A DNA stretch of 6,665 nt from Oscillospiraceae bacterium. GTDB taxonomy: Bacteria; Bacillota; Clostridia; Oscillospirales; Ruminococcaceae. Shown one piece after another: positions 1 to 5,727 of this stretch; position 1 is the stretch's first letter; every line of letters begins with the position of its first letter. The notes beneath the pieces were generated by a model that was not told the origin of the DNA, searched no databases, and saw only the letters and a list, made by a program, of their open reading frames with translations. The DNA is taken from contig JAHZBJ010000044.1 in the NCBI GenBank assembly GCA_019423445.1, positions 4,162-10,826 of the forward strand, given 5' to 3'. A program made the translations under genes and the position numbers.

Positions 1-783
1 CCCGGCCACCATATGGTTGGCGTGGGTGACGATGCCCTTATCCGGCAAAAGCCGGAAGACCTTCTCCGGAGTCACCTCCATATCCACTGCCAGATCTTCA
101 TTGGAGGCCACCAGATAGTTGCAGGAAACCCCTACTTCCGCGCTCTCTATCACATGGCACGCTTCTGCAAAGGAAACCTGGTTCAGGGCGCGGCGGCGGA
201 TAAAAGTGACGGGAATCCCCACCTTCCCGGTGTCGTAGATGGAGGTAAGATTATTGGCGCACACCCCTACCCCATGGTTGTTCAGGCCGTTTCGCACCAG
301 CTGTCCCGCTTCGGCCAAGCCCACAATTTTGGTACCGCTGCAGTCGTCAATGGAGATCACCACTGCGTGCTCCTGTACCCAGGGACGGTAGTCCCAATTC
401 TGGACCATATACACCCCGCCTCCCGCGGTTGCCTGGGAAAGAACCGCTCCGGTGGTGCATTCCGACGGCTGGGCCGGCTTCTTTTTCAATTTGAGGATCT
501 CATACCGGCAGTTGAGCGCCAGAATCTCCTCCAGGGAAACGCCGCTGCCCGCTGCAATCCCCCTGGCCTCCTCTAGTTCTTGGCGATACTCTTTCTCAAG
601 GATGGGAAGATAAAGAGCGGATTTCTGAATGATCTCTTCCCAGCTCTTTCCCATAGCCTGCTGAAAGTGGCGGCGGTACCCCTGGATTCCCCGGGTAATC
701 AGCACCGCAGCCTGTTGCCCATATTGGACCCCTCGCTGGTAGGGGTCCGCAGACTTCATCTTTACCAACAGGAACTGGTCCAT
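1..783 (-). CDS. C45-type autoproteolytic acyltransferase/hydrolase (AAT family), 3' end beyond window
   Basis: The minus strand is open from ATG at 783 to the window edge: 261 codons with no stop. The protein resembles the acyl-CoA:6-aminopenicillanic acid acyltransferase (AAT) family of Ntn hydrolases, which self-cleave before a Cys and then use it as N-terminal nucleophile to hydrolyse or transfer acyl groups on amides. Visible family marks: ALNCRYEI (residues 88-95), the nucleophile site SECTTGAV with Cys109-Thr110-Thr111, QNWDY (128-132), GLNNHGVGVCANNL (166-179), a CNYLVAS stretch (221-227) and THANHM (253-258). Self-cleavage before Cys109 would give an alpha chain of about 108 residues. 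The residue before Cys is Glu, whereas the Penicillium enzyme has Gly. No signal peptide is visible, so it is probably cytoplasmic. Family members run to roughly 330-360 residues, so perhaps a quarter is missing. The start is supported by GGAGGG 7 bases upstream. It is divergent from a LysR regulator. The family call is firm; the substrate is unknown, and penicillin chemistry should not be inferred. Confidence 0.88.
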   Translation of the reverse strand, partial: MDQFLLVKMKSADPYQRGVQYGQQAAVLITRGIQGYRRHFQQAMGKSWEEIIQKSALYLPILEKEYRQELEEARGIAAGSGVSLEEILALNCRYEILKLKKKPAQPSECTTGAVLSQATAGGGVYMVQNWDYRPWVQEHAVVISIDDCSGTKIVGLAEAGQLVRNGLNNHGVGVCANNLTSIYDTGKVGIPVTFIRRRALNQVSFAEACHVIESAEVGVSCNYLVASNEDLAVDMEVTPEKVFRLLPDKGIVTHANHMVAG

Positions 784-790
784 TTCTATT

Positions 791-796
791 CCCTCC
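791..796 (-). promoter_or_regulatory. Ribosome binding site of the acyltransferase gene
   Basis: GGAGGG on the minus strand lies 7 bases before the ATG at 783. This supports that start for a gene whose 3' end is outside the window. Confidence 0.8.
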
Positions 797-826
797 AGCC
801 AAAATTTGATTATTTTTAATAATAAA

Positions 827-840
827 AAACTAATTAGTTT
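827..840. promoter_or_regulatory. Perfect 14-bp palindrome, possible operator
   Basis: AAACTAATTAGTTT is fully self-complementary with no spacer. It lies in the predicted leader of the acyltransferase gene, about +14 to +27 from the inferred start point and roughly 44 bases before the ATG. The absence of a loop favours a dimeric DNA-binding protein over an RNA hairpin. It differs in sequence and spacing from the LysR-type box at 910-924, so a second regulator is possible. The region is AT-rich, which raises the chance of coincidence. Confidence 0.4.
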
Positions 841-860
841 ATTTATTTTATCCTATTTTT

Positions 861-889
861 ATTATATTATGGAGAGAAATTGAAATCAA
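861..889 (-). promoter_or_regulatory. Predicted sigma-A promoter of the acyltransferase gene
   Basis: On the minus strand, a -35 of TTGATT (889-884) and a consensus -10 of TATAAT (866-861) are separated by exactly 17 bases. The start point would fall near 854, leaving a leader of about 70 bases before the ATG at 783. The -35 matches four of six consensus bases, which would suit an activator-dependent promoter. Confidence 0.65.
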
Positions 890-903
890 ATACCAAATAG
901 CTG

Positions 904-932
904 TTTTATATAACTTTGAGTTATGATATAAT
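904..932 (+). promoter_or_regulatory. Predicted extended -10 promoter of the LysR gene
   Basis: TATAAT at 927-932 is preceded by TGA (924-926), giving an extended -10 (TGnTATAAT). The -35 position (904-909, TTTTAT, 17-base spacer) is weak, as is usual for extended -10 promoters. The start point would be near 939, about 33 bases before the ATG. The LysR-type box at 910-924 overlaps this promoter, so the regulator probably represses itself. Confidence 0.65.
910..924. promoter_or_regulatory. LysR-type regulator binding box (T-N11-A)
   Basis: ATAAC (910-914) and GTTAT (920-924) form a perfect inverted repeat with a 5-base spacer. They contain the T-N11-A arrangement (T911, A923) typical of LysR-type sites. 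The centre is about -63 from the predicted acyltransferase start point, the usual place for the recognition site at an activated target. It also lies between the -35 area and the -10 of the LysR gene's own promoter. A third half-site, ATAAC, occurs at 938-942 near the predicted LysR start point. Use of this site by the adjacent regulator is inferred. Confidence 0.6.
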
Positions 933-971
933 AGCATATAACCGCTGATACACAGGGGGCATCTTACGAAT

Positions 972-1931
972 ATGCTGGAACTTAAAGATATTGACTATGT
1001 CCTTGCGGTGGCCCAGTATCAAAACGTCTCCCAGGCCGCCCAGTCCCTTTTTATCTCACAGCCAGCTTTGAGCAAATATCTGTCCAATTTGGAAAACCGC
1101 CTGGGGATAGCCCTTTTCAATCGGGGCGGGAAACAGCTGACCCTTACCGCTGCTGGAGAGCAATATGTCAAATACGCCCGGGAGATTGCCTCCTCCGCGG
1201 AAAAACTCAAAGATGCCCTCCGGCAGATCTCCGCGCAACAGGCCAGCAGCCTTTCTGTGGGGGTGGTGCGCAGCGGATGGCAGAAAGAACTTCCCGGCAT
1301 CATCAACGACCTGAAAGCCCGTTATCCCGAAGCCACCTTTCATGTCACCGATACCCTTTCCATCGAACTGGAGCACAGAGTCCTGGATTCTCTGTTCCAT
1401 CTGGGCCTTACCACGGTTCCTCCCCAGCTGCCAGGACTTGAATCGGTGACCATTGAGCGAAACTATGTCCTCCTTGCCGTACCTGCGGGCAATCCTCTGG
1501 CGCGCCGGGGCATCCGCCGGGAGGGGCTCCCTTTTCCATGGATCGATCTCCACCACTTTTCAAATTGCGATTATGTGATTCAGGACAAAAATTGCCGGAT
1601 GCGCCTCATTGCAGATGAGGTGTTCCGTCAGGAGGGATTTACCCCCAAAGTGCGCCTTACCACCCAGAGCACCTTTTCTGCTATGGAATACGCCTCCTCG
1701 GGAGTTGGCGTCTGCATGATCACCGATGACTACATTCCCCGGGCCCCTGTTGGGGGAAACCTGCAATTTTTCTGCGTGGGAGAGCCGGTGGCCTGGGCCT
1801 CCTTTGGCATTGTGTATCGAAAGGGAACCGCCCTCTCCCCCCTGGCCCGAGACTTTATCCGGCTGTGCAAAGCCGCCGGACAGCGCCGTATGGAGTCAGG
1901 GCAAAACACCAAAGGGCTGTCTGACTCGTAA
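972..1931 (+). CDS. LysR-type transcriptional regulator
   Basis: A 319-residue protein, the normal size for LysR-type regulators. The N-terminus is a winged helix-turn-helix domain (about residues 1-62): the helix-turn-helix spans roughly 18-41 (VSQAAQSLFISQPALSKYLSNLE), followed by the family hallmark LGIALFNRGGKQLTLTAAG (44-62). A linker helix (about 63-91) leads to a periplasmic-binding-protein-like effector domain from about 92 to 300; the segment TFSAMEYASSGVGVCMI is typical of its second half. The start fits the family N-terminus, but the best Shine-Dalgarno match, AGGGGG at 954-959, is 12 bases upstream, so translation may be modest. It is divergent from the acyltransferase gene, with a T-N11-A box between them. 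That makes the acyltransferase gene the likely target and the enzyme's substrate or product a possible effector. It ends 29 bases before a bidirectional terminator. Confidence 0.95.
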   Translation: MLELKDIDYVLAVAQYQNVSQAAQSLFISQPALSKYLSNLENRLGIALFNRGGKQLTLTAAGEQYVKYAREIASSAEKLKDALRQISAQQASSLSVGVVRSGWQKELPGIINDLKARYPEATFHVTDTLSIELEHRVLDSLFHLGLTTVPPQLPGLESVTIERNYVLLAVPAGNPLARRGIRREGLPFPWIDLHHFSNCDYVIQDKNCRMRLIADEVFRQEGFTPKVRLTTQSTFSAMEYASSGVGVCMITDDYIPRAPVGGNLQFFCVGEPVAWASFGIVYRKGTALSPLARDFIRLCKAAGQRRMESGQNTKGLSDS

Positions 1932-1960
1932 CCGATTCCCCCTCCAAGCCTTGATGGAAA

Positions 1961-2013
1961 AATAAAAACAGCCGCAACCCAAAGTTTGTCTTTGGATTGC
2001 GGCTGTTTTTATT
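1961..2013. terminator. Bidirectional intrinsic terminator between convergent genes
   Basis: A hairpin with outer arm CAGCCGCAA (1969-1977) paired to TTGCGGCTG (1997-2005) and inner arm CCAAAG (1979-1984) paired to CTTTGG (1990-1995). There is one C/A mismatch and a 5-base loop (1985-1989). The stem is flanked by AATAAAAA on the left and TTTTTATT on the right, so either transcript ends in a U-rich tract. It lies 29 bases after the LysR stop and 53 bases after the convergent lipoprotein stop. Confidence 0.93.
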
Positions 2014-2066
2014 GCTGCGCTGTCTCTGTCAGCAGAACTTCGACAGAATCAGCACCGCTCTTAACA

Positions 2067-3464
2067 TCAATCTGTGGAAAAGCTCATAGCCGCCGAAAGG
2101 AACCGCCAGCCCCCCTCCGGATTTTCCTCCAGGAGGTAGGTGATACTGCTCTCCGGCACAGTGCAGAGGAGATCCTTATAAAAAGCCACCCTGATCTCCG
2201 CCTGGCCATCTTTCACCACCGGCATTTCCATCAGCATATTGAAACTGCTGCCCCCGCGGCCCCACATAATATATCCCCCCTGCTCGGTACTGTAGAAAGG
2301 GGTCGTGCTGCCGTCAAACTCCGGGATTCCAAAGGTCTCCTCCACCTGGGCCGCCACTTCCTCTGCGGTATAGACCTGATCCCACTGGCCGCTGGTTTCC
2401 GCCATTCGGACAATGGCGAATTCCGTCAGGATCTCCGGGGACAGTTCATCAGGAGAAGCGAAGGTCTGGGTCCCATAGAGACTGATGAACTCCGCTACCG
2501 CCTCTGCCGGTTCACTGTCCTGGCTAGAATAGGGCAGCCAATTGTAATACTCCCGGGCAGAAGGCTGGAAGTAGACCGGGCTGACTTTCCCTGAGAAGGC
2601 GTCGAACTGTACATAAAGGCGGTATTCCTGCTCCCCCTCTTCCAGAACATCCCCGCCTTCCTCCACCTGGAGGGAAACCAGGTAGTCCCCCTGGCTGTCC
2701 AGCTCTTCCCGGACCTCTGTAATCTCGGCACGGGACACCCGAACCCCGGACCACACCGCTTCTTCCCCCTGGGTCATTTCCGCCAGAGCCGCAGCATCCC
2801 CGGCCTTCAGAGCTTCCAGAAAGTCCTCTGCCGTCCGCCGGGCCTCCCCCTGGGCAATGGCAGAAGTCTCCCCGGAGCCTTCCCGCACCACTTCCCGCTG
2901 GGCCTCGGACCTGGGAGCTTCCAGCCGCCATCCCTGGGAAGTTTTCACCATGGTCATCCGAGTCTCGTAAAGGGAGCCATCCATGCCCGTCTCCAGAAAA
3001 ACAAAGGAGGCCTGCTCCTCACCTCGCTCCTCCAGGCGGATGGAGGTATCGTCCACCTCATATCCCATGGCGTAGATATCCCGAGTGGCGCTTCGATAGA
3101 GCTTTCCATCCACCTCCGCCAGGAGAGGGGTCCCATGGGGATCCTTTACCTCCAGATGGGCCTCCACCTGGCTTTCCTCAGCATAGACCCCTTCCAGAAG
3201 GTTTCTGAGGTCGTCCAGGTCCTTATACTCCGTAGACACCACTGGGTGATAATCTGCGCCCTCCACTTGCTGGGTGACGTTTTGGTCCACCGGCAAGCCG
3301 TCGGAATAGAAAAGATAGTATACCTCAAAATCCGCCGCCAAAAGCCGGGAGAAGGTCTCGGTCAATTCTTCATCGGTCTCTTCTTTCTCTTGACAGGCGG
3401 CCAGCCCAAAGCAGAAGCTCAGGCAAAACAGGACACACAGCAACCGTCTCCCTATGGCTTTCAT
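2067..3464 (-). CDS. Lipoprotein of unknown function, three-domain
   Basis: A 465-residue exported lipoprotein. The signal peptide has a basic start (KAIGRR), a hydrophobic core (residues 8-22) and lipobox LAAC with Cys24 as the lipidated residue, followed by an acidic spacer (QEKEETDEE). The mature part is acidic and falls into about three segments: 30-184 (ending GWRLEAP), 205-310 (opening with TAEDFLEALKAGDAAALAEM, a helix opening common in NTF2-like domains) and 318-465 (ending GGWRFLSAAM). Segments 1 and 3 share a strand-rich end closed by G-W-R, which hints at repeated folds. The first segment faintly recalls IseA/YoeB-type DL-endopeptidase inhibitors, but I cannot assert this. The start is well supported by GGAGGAGGA (3471-3479), 6 bases upstream. 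The gene is monocistronic: it follows a hairpin after HPr, has its own promoter, and ends at the shared terminator. It presumably acts on the outer face of the membrane; its ligand is unknown. Confidence 0.9.
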   Translation of the reverse strand: MKAIGRRLLCVLFCLSFCFGLAACQEKEETDEELTETFSRLLAADFEVYYLFYSDGLPVDQNVTQQVEGADYHPVVSTEYKDLDDLRNLLEGVYAEESQVEAHLEVKDPHGTPLLAEVDGKLYRSATRDIYAMGYEVDDTSIRLEERGEEQASFVFLETGMDGSLYETRMTMVKTSQGWRLEAPRSEAQREVVREGSGETSAIAQGEARRTAEDFLEALKAGDAAALAEMTQGEEAVWSGVRVSRAEITEVREELDSQGDYLVSLQVEEGGDVLEEGEQEYRLYVQFDAFSGKVSPVYFQPSAREYYNWLPYSSQDSEPAEAVAEFISLYGTQTFASPDELSPEILTEFAIVRMAETSGQWDQVYTAEEVAAQVEETFGIPEFDGSTTPFYSTEQGGYIMWGRGGSSFNMLMEMPVVKDGQAEIRVAFYKDLLCTVPESSITYLLEENPEGGWRFLSAAMSFSTD

Positions 3465-3519
3465 CTACCTTCCTCCTCCGTTTTCACGCAGCGCAGGGCC
3501 ATGCACTCTTTCTACGGCT

Positions 3520-3548
3520 ATTATATCCTTTCCTCCCCCGGTCAGTCC
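3520..3548 (-). promoter_or_regulatory. Predicted promoter of the lipoprotein gene
   Basis: A consensus -10, TATAAT (3525-3520, minus strand), lies 55 bases before the ATG at 3464. The 17-base-spaced -35 position reads GGACTG, a poor match, so the promoter may need an activator or be weak. The start point would be near 3513. Confidence 0.5.
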
Positions 3549-3550
3549 TG

Positions 3551-3567
3551 AACATTCTGTAAATGTT
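3551..3567. promoter_or_regulatory. 17-bp inverted repeat upstream of the lipoprotein promoter, possible operator
   Basis: AACATT (3551-3556) and AATGTT (3562-3567) are perfectly inverted around CTGTA. The centre is about -46 from the predicted lipoprotein start point, just upstream of the weak -35, where an activator could touch RNA polymerase. The binding protein is unknown. Confidence 0.4.
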
Positions 3568-3619
3568 ATTCCAAATACGGGGGGCGCCCGGTGTGGATTT
3601 CTCATAAAGATATAATCAG

Positions 3620-3652
3620 CAGGCGCCCGGGGCCGATGGTCCCGGGCGCCTG
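3620..3652 (-). terminator. GC-rich hairpin after HPr, probable (weak-tailed) terminator
   Basis: CAGGCGCCCGGG (3620-3631) pairs perfectly with CCCGGGCGCCTG (3641-3652). The 9-base loop can close three further pairs including a G-U. The hairpin begins 20 bases after the HPr stop. The minus-strand sequence after the stem is CTGATTATATCTTTATG, only moderately U-rich, so it may terminate incompletely or mainly protect the 3' end of the mRNA. It separates the carbon operon from the lipoprotein gene. Confidence 0.7.
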
Positions 3653-3672
3653 TAATTGGGCATTGCAGGGGA

Positions 3673-3951
3673 TTACTCCTCGCCGAACTTGGAGTTGATC
3701 AGCTCAACCAGAGCGTCTACCGCTTCCACTTCGTCCTCGCCCTTGGCAACGATCTCCACTTCAGTGTCTTGAGCCAGAGCCAGGGAAAGCACCATCACAA
3801 TGGACTTGGCGTTGGCCTCATCCTCTTCATCCCCACCCACCTTTTTGATGGTGATGCGGGATTTGAACTTGCTGGCCATGCTGATAAACTCCGAGGCAGG
3901 ACGGGCATGGAGCCCGGTTTTGTTCTGGATCGTCACTTTTTTACTATACAT
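3673..3951 (-). CDS. ptsH: Phosphocarrier protein HPr of the PTS
   Basis: A 92-residue cytoplasmic phosphocarrier that takes phosphate from enzyme I and hands it to sugar-specific EIIA proteins. The motif TGLHARPAS places the phospho-acceptor at His15 with Arg17 beside it. NAKSIVMVLSL carries Ser50, equivalent to Bacillus Ser46, the site used by HPr kinase and for CcpA signalling in Firmicutes. Most HPr proteins are 85-88 residues. The extra length comes largely from an acidic loop, GGDEEDE (39-45), just before that serine, and the usual Gly after MSL is Ala here (Ala58). The ATG at 3951 is preferred because GGAGGG sits 7 bases upstream and the product then starts like known HPr. An in-frame GTG at 3987 would add 12 atypical residues and has no comparable binding site. 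It is the last gene of the operon, 49 bases after ptsI. Confidence 0.96.
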   Translation of the reverse strand: MYSKKVTIQNKTGLHARPASEFISMASKFKSRITIKKVGGDEEDEANAKSIVMVLSLALAQDTEVEIVAKGEDEVEAVDALVELINSKFGEE

Positions 3952-3958
3952 TCTTTTT

Positions 3959-3964
3959 CCCTCC
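3959..3964 (-). promoter_or_regulatory. Ribosome binding site deciding the HPr start
   Basis: GGAGGG on the minus strand, 7 bases before ATG 3951. It rules in favour of the short HPr over the in-frame GTG at 3987. Confidence 0.85.
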
Positions 3965-3976
3965 GTTGTGTTATTT

Positions 3977-3990
3977 GCGGTATCCACCGC
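3977..3990 (-). other. Small intercistronic hairpin between ptsI and ptsH
   Basis: GCGGT (3977-3981) and ACCGC (3986-3990) pair around a 4-base loop in the 49-base gap, 10 bases after the ptsI stop. It has no U-tract, so it is not a terminator. It could stabilise or separate the two messages, but a 5-bp stem is easily coincidental. Confidence 0.3.
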
Positions 3991-4000
3991 TGATTTTTAT

Positions 4001-5725
4001 TTACAGGAGCTGCGCCAGCTCCGATTTCAAAGTTTTTTCCACCTCGTCGGCGGTGGGAAGGGTCCGGGCCAGTCGAGCCAGCTCCCGGGCCTTTTCCATG
4101 GTGAGACCGGACAGGACCTTCTTCATCCGGGCCACCGAGGCAAGACCCATGCTCAGCTTATTCATCCCAAGGCCCACCAGCACCGAGGCCGCCAGGGGAT
4201 CGCCGCCCATCTCACCGCAGACGCTGATGGGCTTGCCGGCCTTGTTGAAGGCCTCCACCGCCATGCCGATGAGGCGGAACACGCCGGGATGATAGCTCTG
4301 ATAATACTTGGTCACCTCGGGATTCATCCGGTCCACTGCCGTGGAGTACTGAATCAGGTCGTTGGTGCCGATGCTGGCAAAATCCACCTCCTGAGCCGCC
4401 AGGTCGGCGATGAGGGCGATGGAGGGGATCTCAATCATAATTCCCAGCTTCACGTCGGGATTGCAGGGGATTCCCTGTTCATCCAGCTGGGCCTTAGCCT
4501 GCTGCACAAACTCCTTGGCCCGGCGAATATCGTCCAGGCTCCCCACCATGGGGAACATGATCCAGAGATTGCCATGGACCGACGCCCGAAGAGCCGCCCG
4601 AAGCTGGGTCAGGAACACCTCCGGCTTCTGGAAGCAGAGACGCAGGGCCCGGTTCCCCAGGAAGGGATTCTCCTCCACTGGCAGCTCCATGCACTGGAGC
4701 TTCTTATCGCCGCCGATGTCCAGGGTCCGCAGGGTCACCGGGCGGTCTCCGAATTTGGTGAGGATCTTCTTATAGATCTCGTACTGCTCATCCTCGGTGG
4801 GGAGCTGCTCCTTGCCCATGTAGATAAACTCGGTGCGGAACAGTCCCACGCCGTCGGTGTACTTCTCGCCCTCCAGCTCCTGGTCGCTGGCGGAACCAAC
4901 ATTCAGGGCCACGGGGATCACTGTTCCGTCGGCCATCACCGGACGGGCTCCCAGGAACTTCTTCTCCTCCCCGCGGCGGACCAGGAATTCCTCCCGCTTC
5001 TTCCCAAAGGCTTCCTTCTGTTCGGGGGTGGGGTCCGCAATCAAAAGGCCTTCCAGGGCGTCCACCGCCACTTCCTGGCCGTGGGTCAGCTGGCCCATGA
5101 TCCCATCCACACCCAGCAGAGCGGGAATCTCATAGCTCCGGGCAATAATGGCGCTGTGGGAGGTGGCGCCGCCGATCTCGGTGACAATGGCCAGCACCCG
5201 CTGCCGGTCCAGAGTAGCGGTATCGGAGGGAAGCAGGTCATGAGCTACCACAATCACCGGCTCCGCCAGAACCGCCAGGTTCTTCTCCGGCACTCCAGCC
5301 GCAATGCGCAGCAGGCGGTTCTTCACATCCCGCATATCCGCCACCCGCTCCCGGATCAGAGCGTCAGCGGCCTTCCCAAGGATCTTGATGAACTTTTCAT
5401 ACACCTTGTGGATCGCCCACTCCGGGGTCATATAGTCGTAAGCAATGGCGTCTTTGATCTCCTCGTCCATGGCCACGTCATAGAGAATATCCAGGTGGGC
5501 CTTGAAGATCTTAGCCTTGTCGGCGTTTCCGGATGCTTCCAGCTGCTGCCGGATGGCCTCCAGCTCACCTTTGGCGCTCTCCCGGAGCTGCTCATACCGG
5601 GCGGTGGCCTCCTCCACCTGGTCTTCGGGGATCTCCCCCTGGACCACTTGGGGAACATAAGGCTGATACAGGTAAGCCTTGCCTACCGCGATTCCTTCTG
5701 ATACAGGATTTCCTCTCCACTCCAT
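4001..5725 (-). CDS. ptsI: PTS enzyme I (phosphoenolpyruvate-protein phosphotransferase)
   Basis: A 574-residue cytoplasmic enzyme, normal length for enzyme I. It autophosphorylates from PEP and passes phosphate to HPr. Residues 1-144 form the N-terminal and HPr-binding helical part. The swivelling phosphohistidine domain follows, with GGATSHSAIIAR placing the active His at 190. The C-terminal PEP-binding barrel (about 255-545) contains GLFRTEF (Arg297), RTLDIGGDK (Arg333), NPFLGNRALR (Arg359), MIEIPS (Glu432), GTNDLIQY (Asn455, Asp456) and SVCGEMGGD (Cys503). Each is one position later than its Escherichia coli counterpart, so all key residues are present. The start is MEWRGNPVSEGIAVGKA, where NPVSEGIAVGKA matches the usual enzyme I opening; GGAGGA lies 9 bases upstream, inside the last codons of the HAD gene. 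Only 2 bases separate that gene's stop from this ATG, so translation is probably coupled. HPr follows 49 bases downstream, the reverse of the common ptsH-ptsI order. Confidence 0.98.
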   Translation of the reverse strand: MEWRGNPVSEGIAVGKAYLYQPYVPQVVQGEIPEDQVEEATARYEQLRESAKGELEAIRQQLEASGNADKAKIFKAHLDILYDVAMDEEIKDAIAYDYMTPEWAIHKVYEKFIKILGKAADALIRERVADMRDVKNRLLRIAAGVPEKNLAVLAEPVIVVAHDLLPSDTATLDRQRVLAIVTEIGGATSHSAIIARSYEIPALLGVDGIMGQLTHGQEVAVDALEGLLIADPTPEQKEAFGKKREEFLVRRGEEKKFLGARPVMADGTVIPVALNVGSASDQELEGEKYTDGVGLFRTEFIYMGKEQLPTEDEQYEIYKKILTKFGDRPVTLRTLDIGGDKKLQCMELPVEENPFLGNRALRLCFQKPEVFLTQLRAALRASVHGNLWIMFPMVGSLDDIRRAKEFVQQAKAQLDEQGIPCNPDVKLGIMIEIPSIALIADLAAQEVDFASIGTNDLIQYSTAVDRMNPEVTKYYQSYHPGVFRLIGMAVEAFNKAGKPISVCGEMGGDPLAASVLVGLGMNKLSMGLASVARMKKVLSGLTMEKARELARLARTLPTADEVEKTLKSELAQLL

Positions 5726-5727
5726 GG

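Noticed and set aside
13..819. Plus-strand open frames opposite the acyltransferase gene
   Set aside because: The minus strand encodes a continuous protein with family motifs through the whole stretch and a good ribosome binding site. The plus-strand frames show no recognisable protein.
1986..2594. A 202-codon plus-strand frame after the LysR gene
   Set aside because: It starts inside the terminator hairpin and runs antisense to the lipoprotein. It has no ribosome binding site or domain and is a shadow frame.
2524..2931. Gly-rich minus-strand frame within the lipoprotein gene
   Set aside because: It is an alternative frame of the lipoprotein gene. The Gly/Arg/Ser-rich translation is the usual by-product of GC-rich third positions.
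3611..3616. TATAAT on the plus strand upstream of the HPr hairpin
   Set aside because: No -35 at 16-18 bases, no extended -10 and no plus-strand gene downstream. It overlaps the tail of the HPr terminator, which is AT-rich for that reason.
3800..5701. A 633-codon plus-strand open frame opposite ptsI and HPr
   Set aside because: It is antisense to two certain genes with every catalytic residue intact. Its His/Leu/Gly-rich translation is typical of a GC-biased shadow frame, and no ribosome binding site or family motif supports it.
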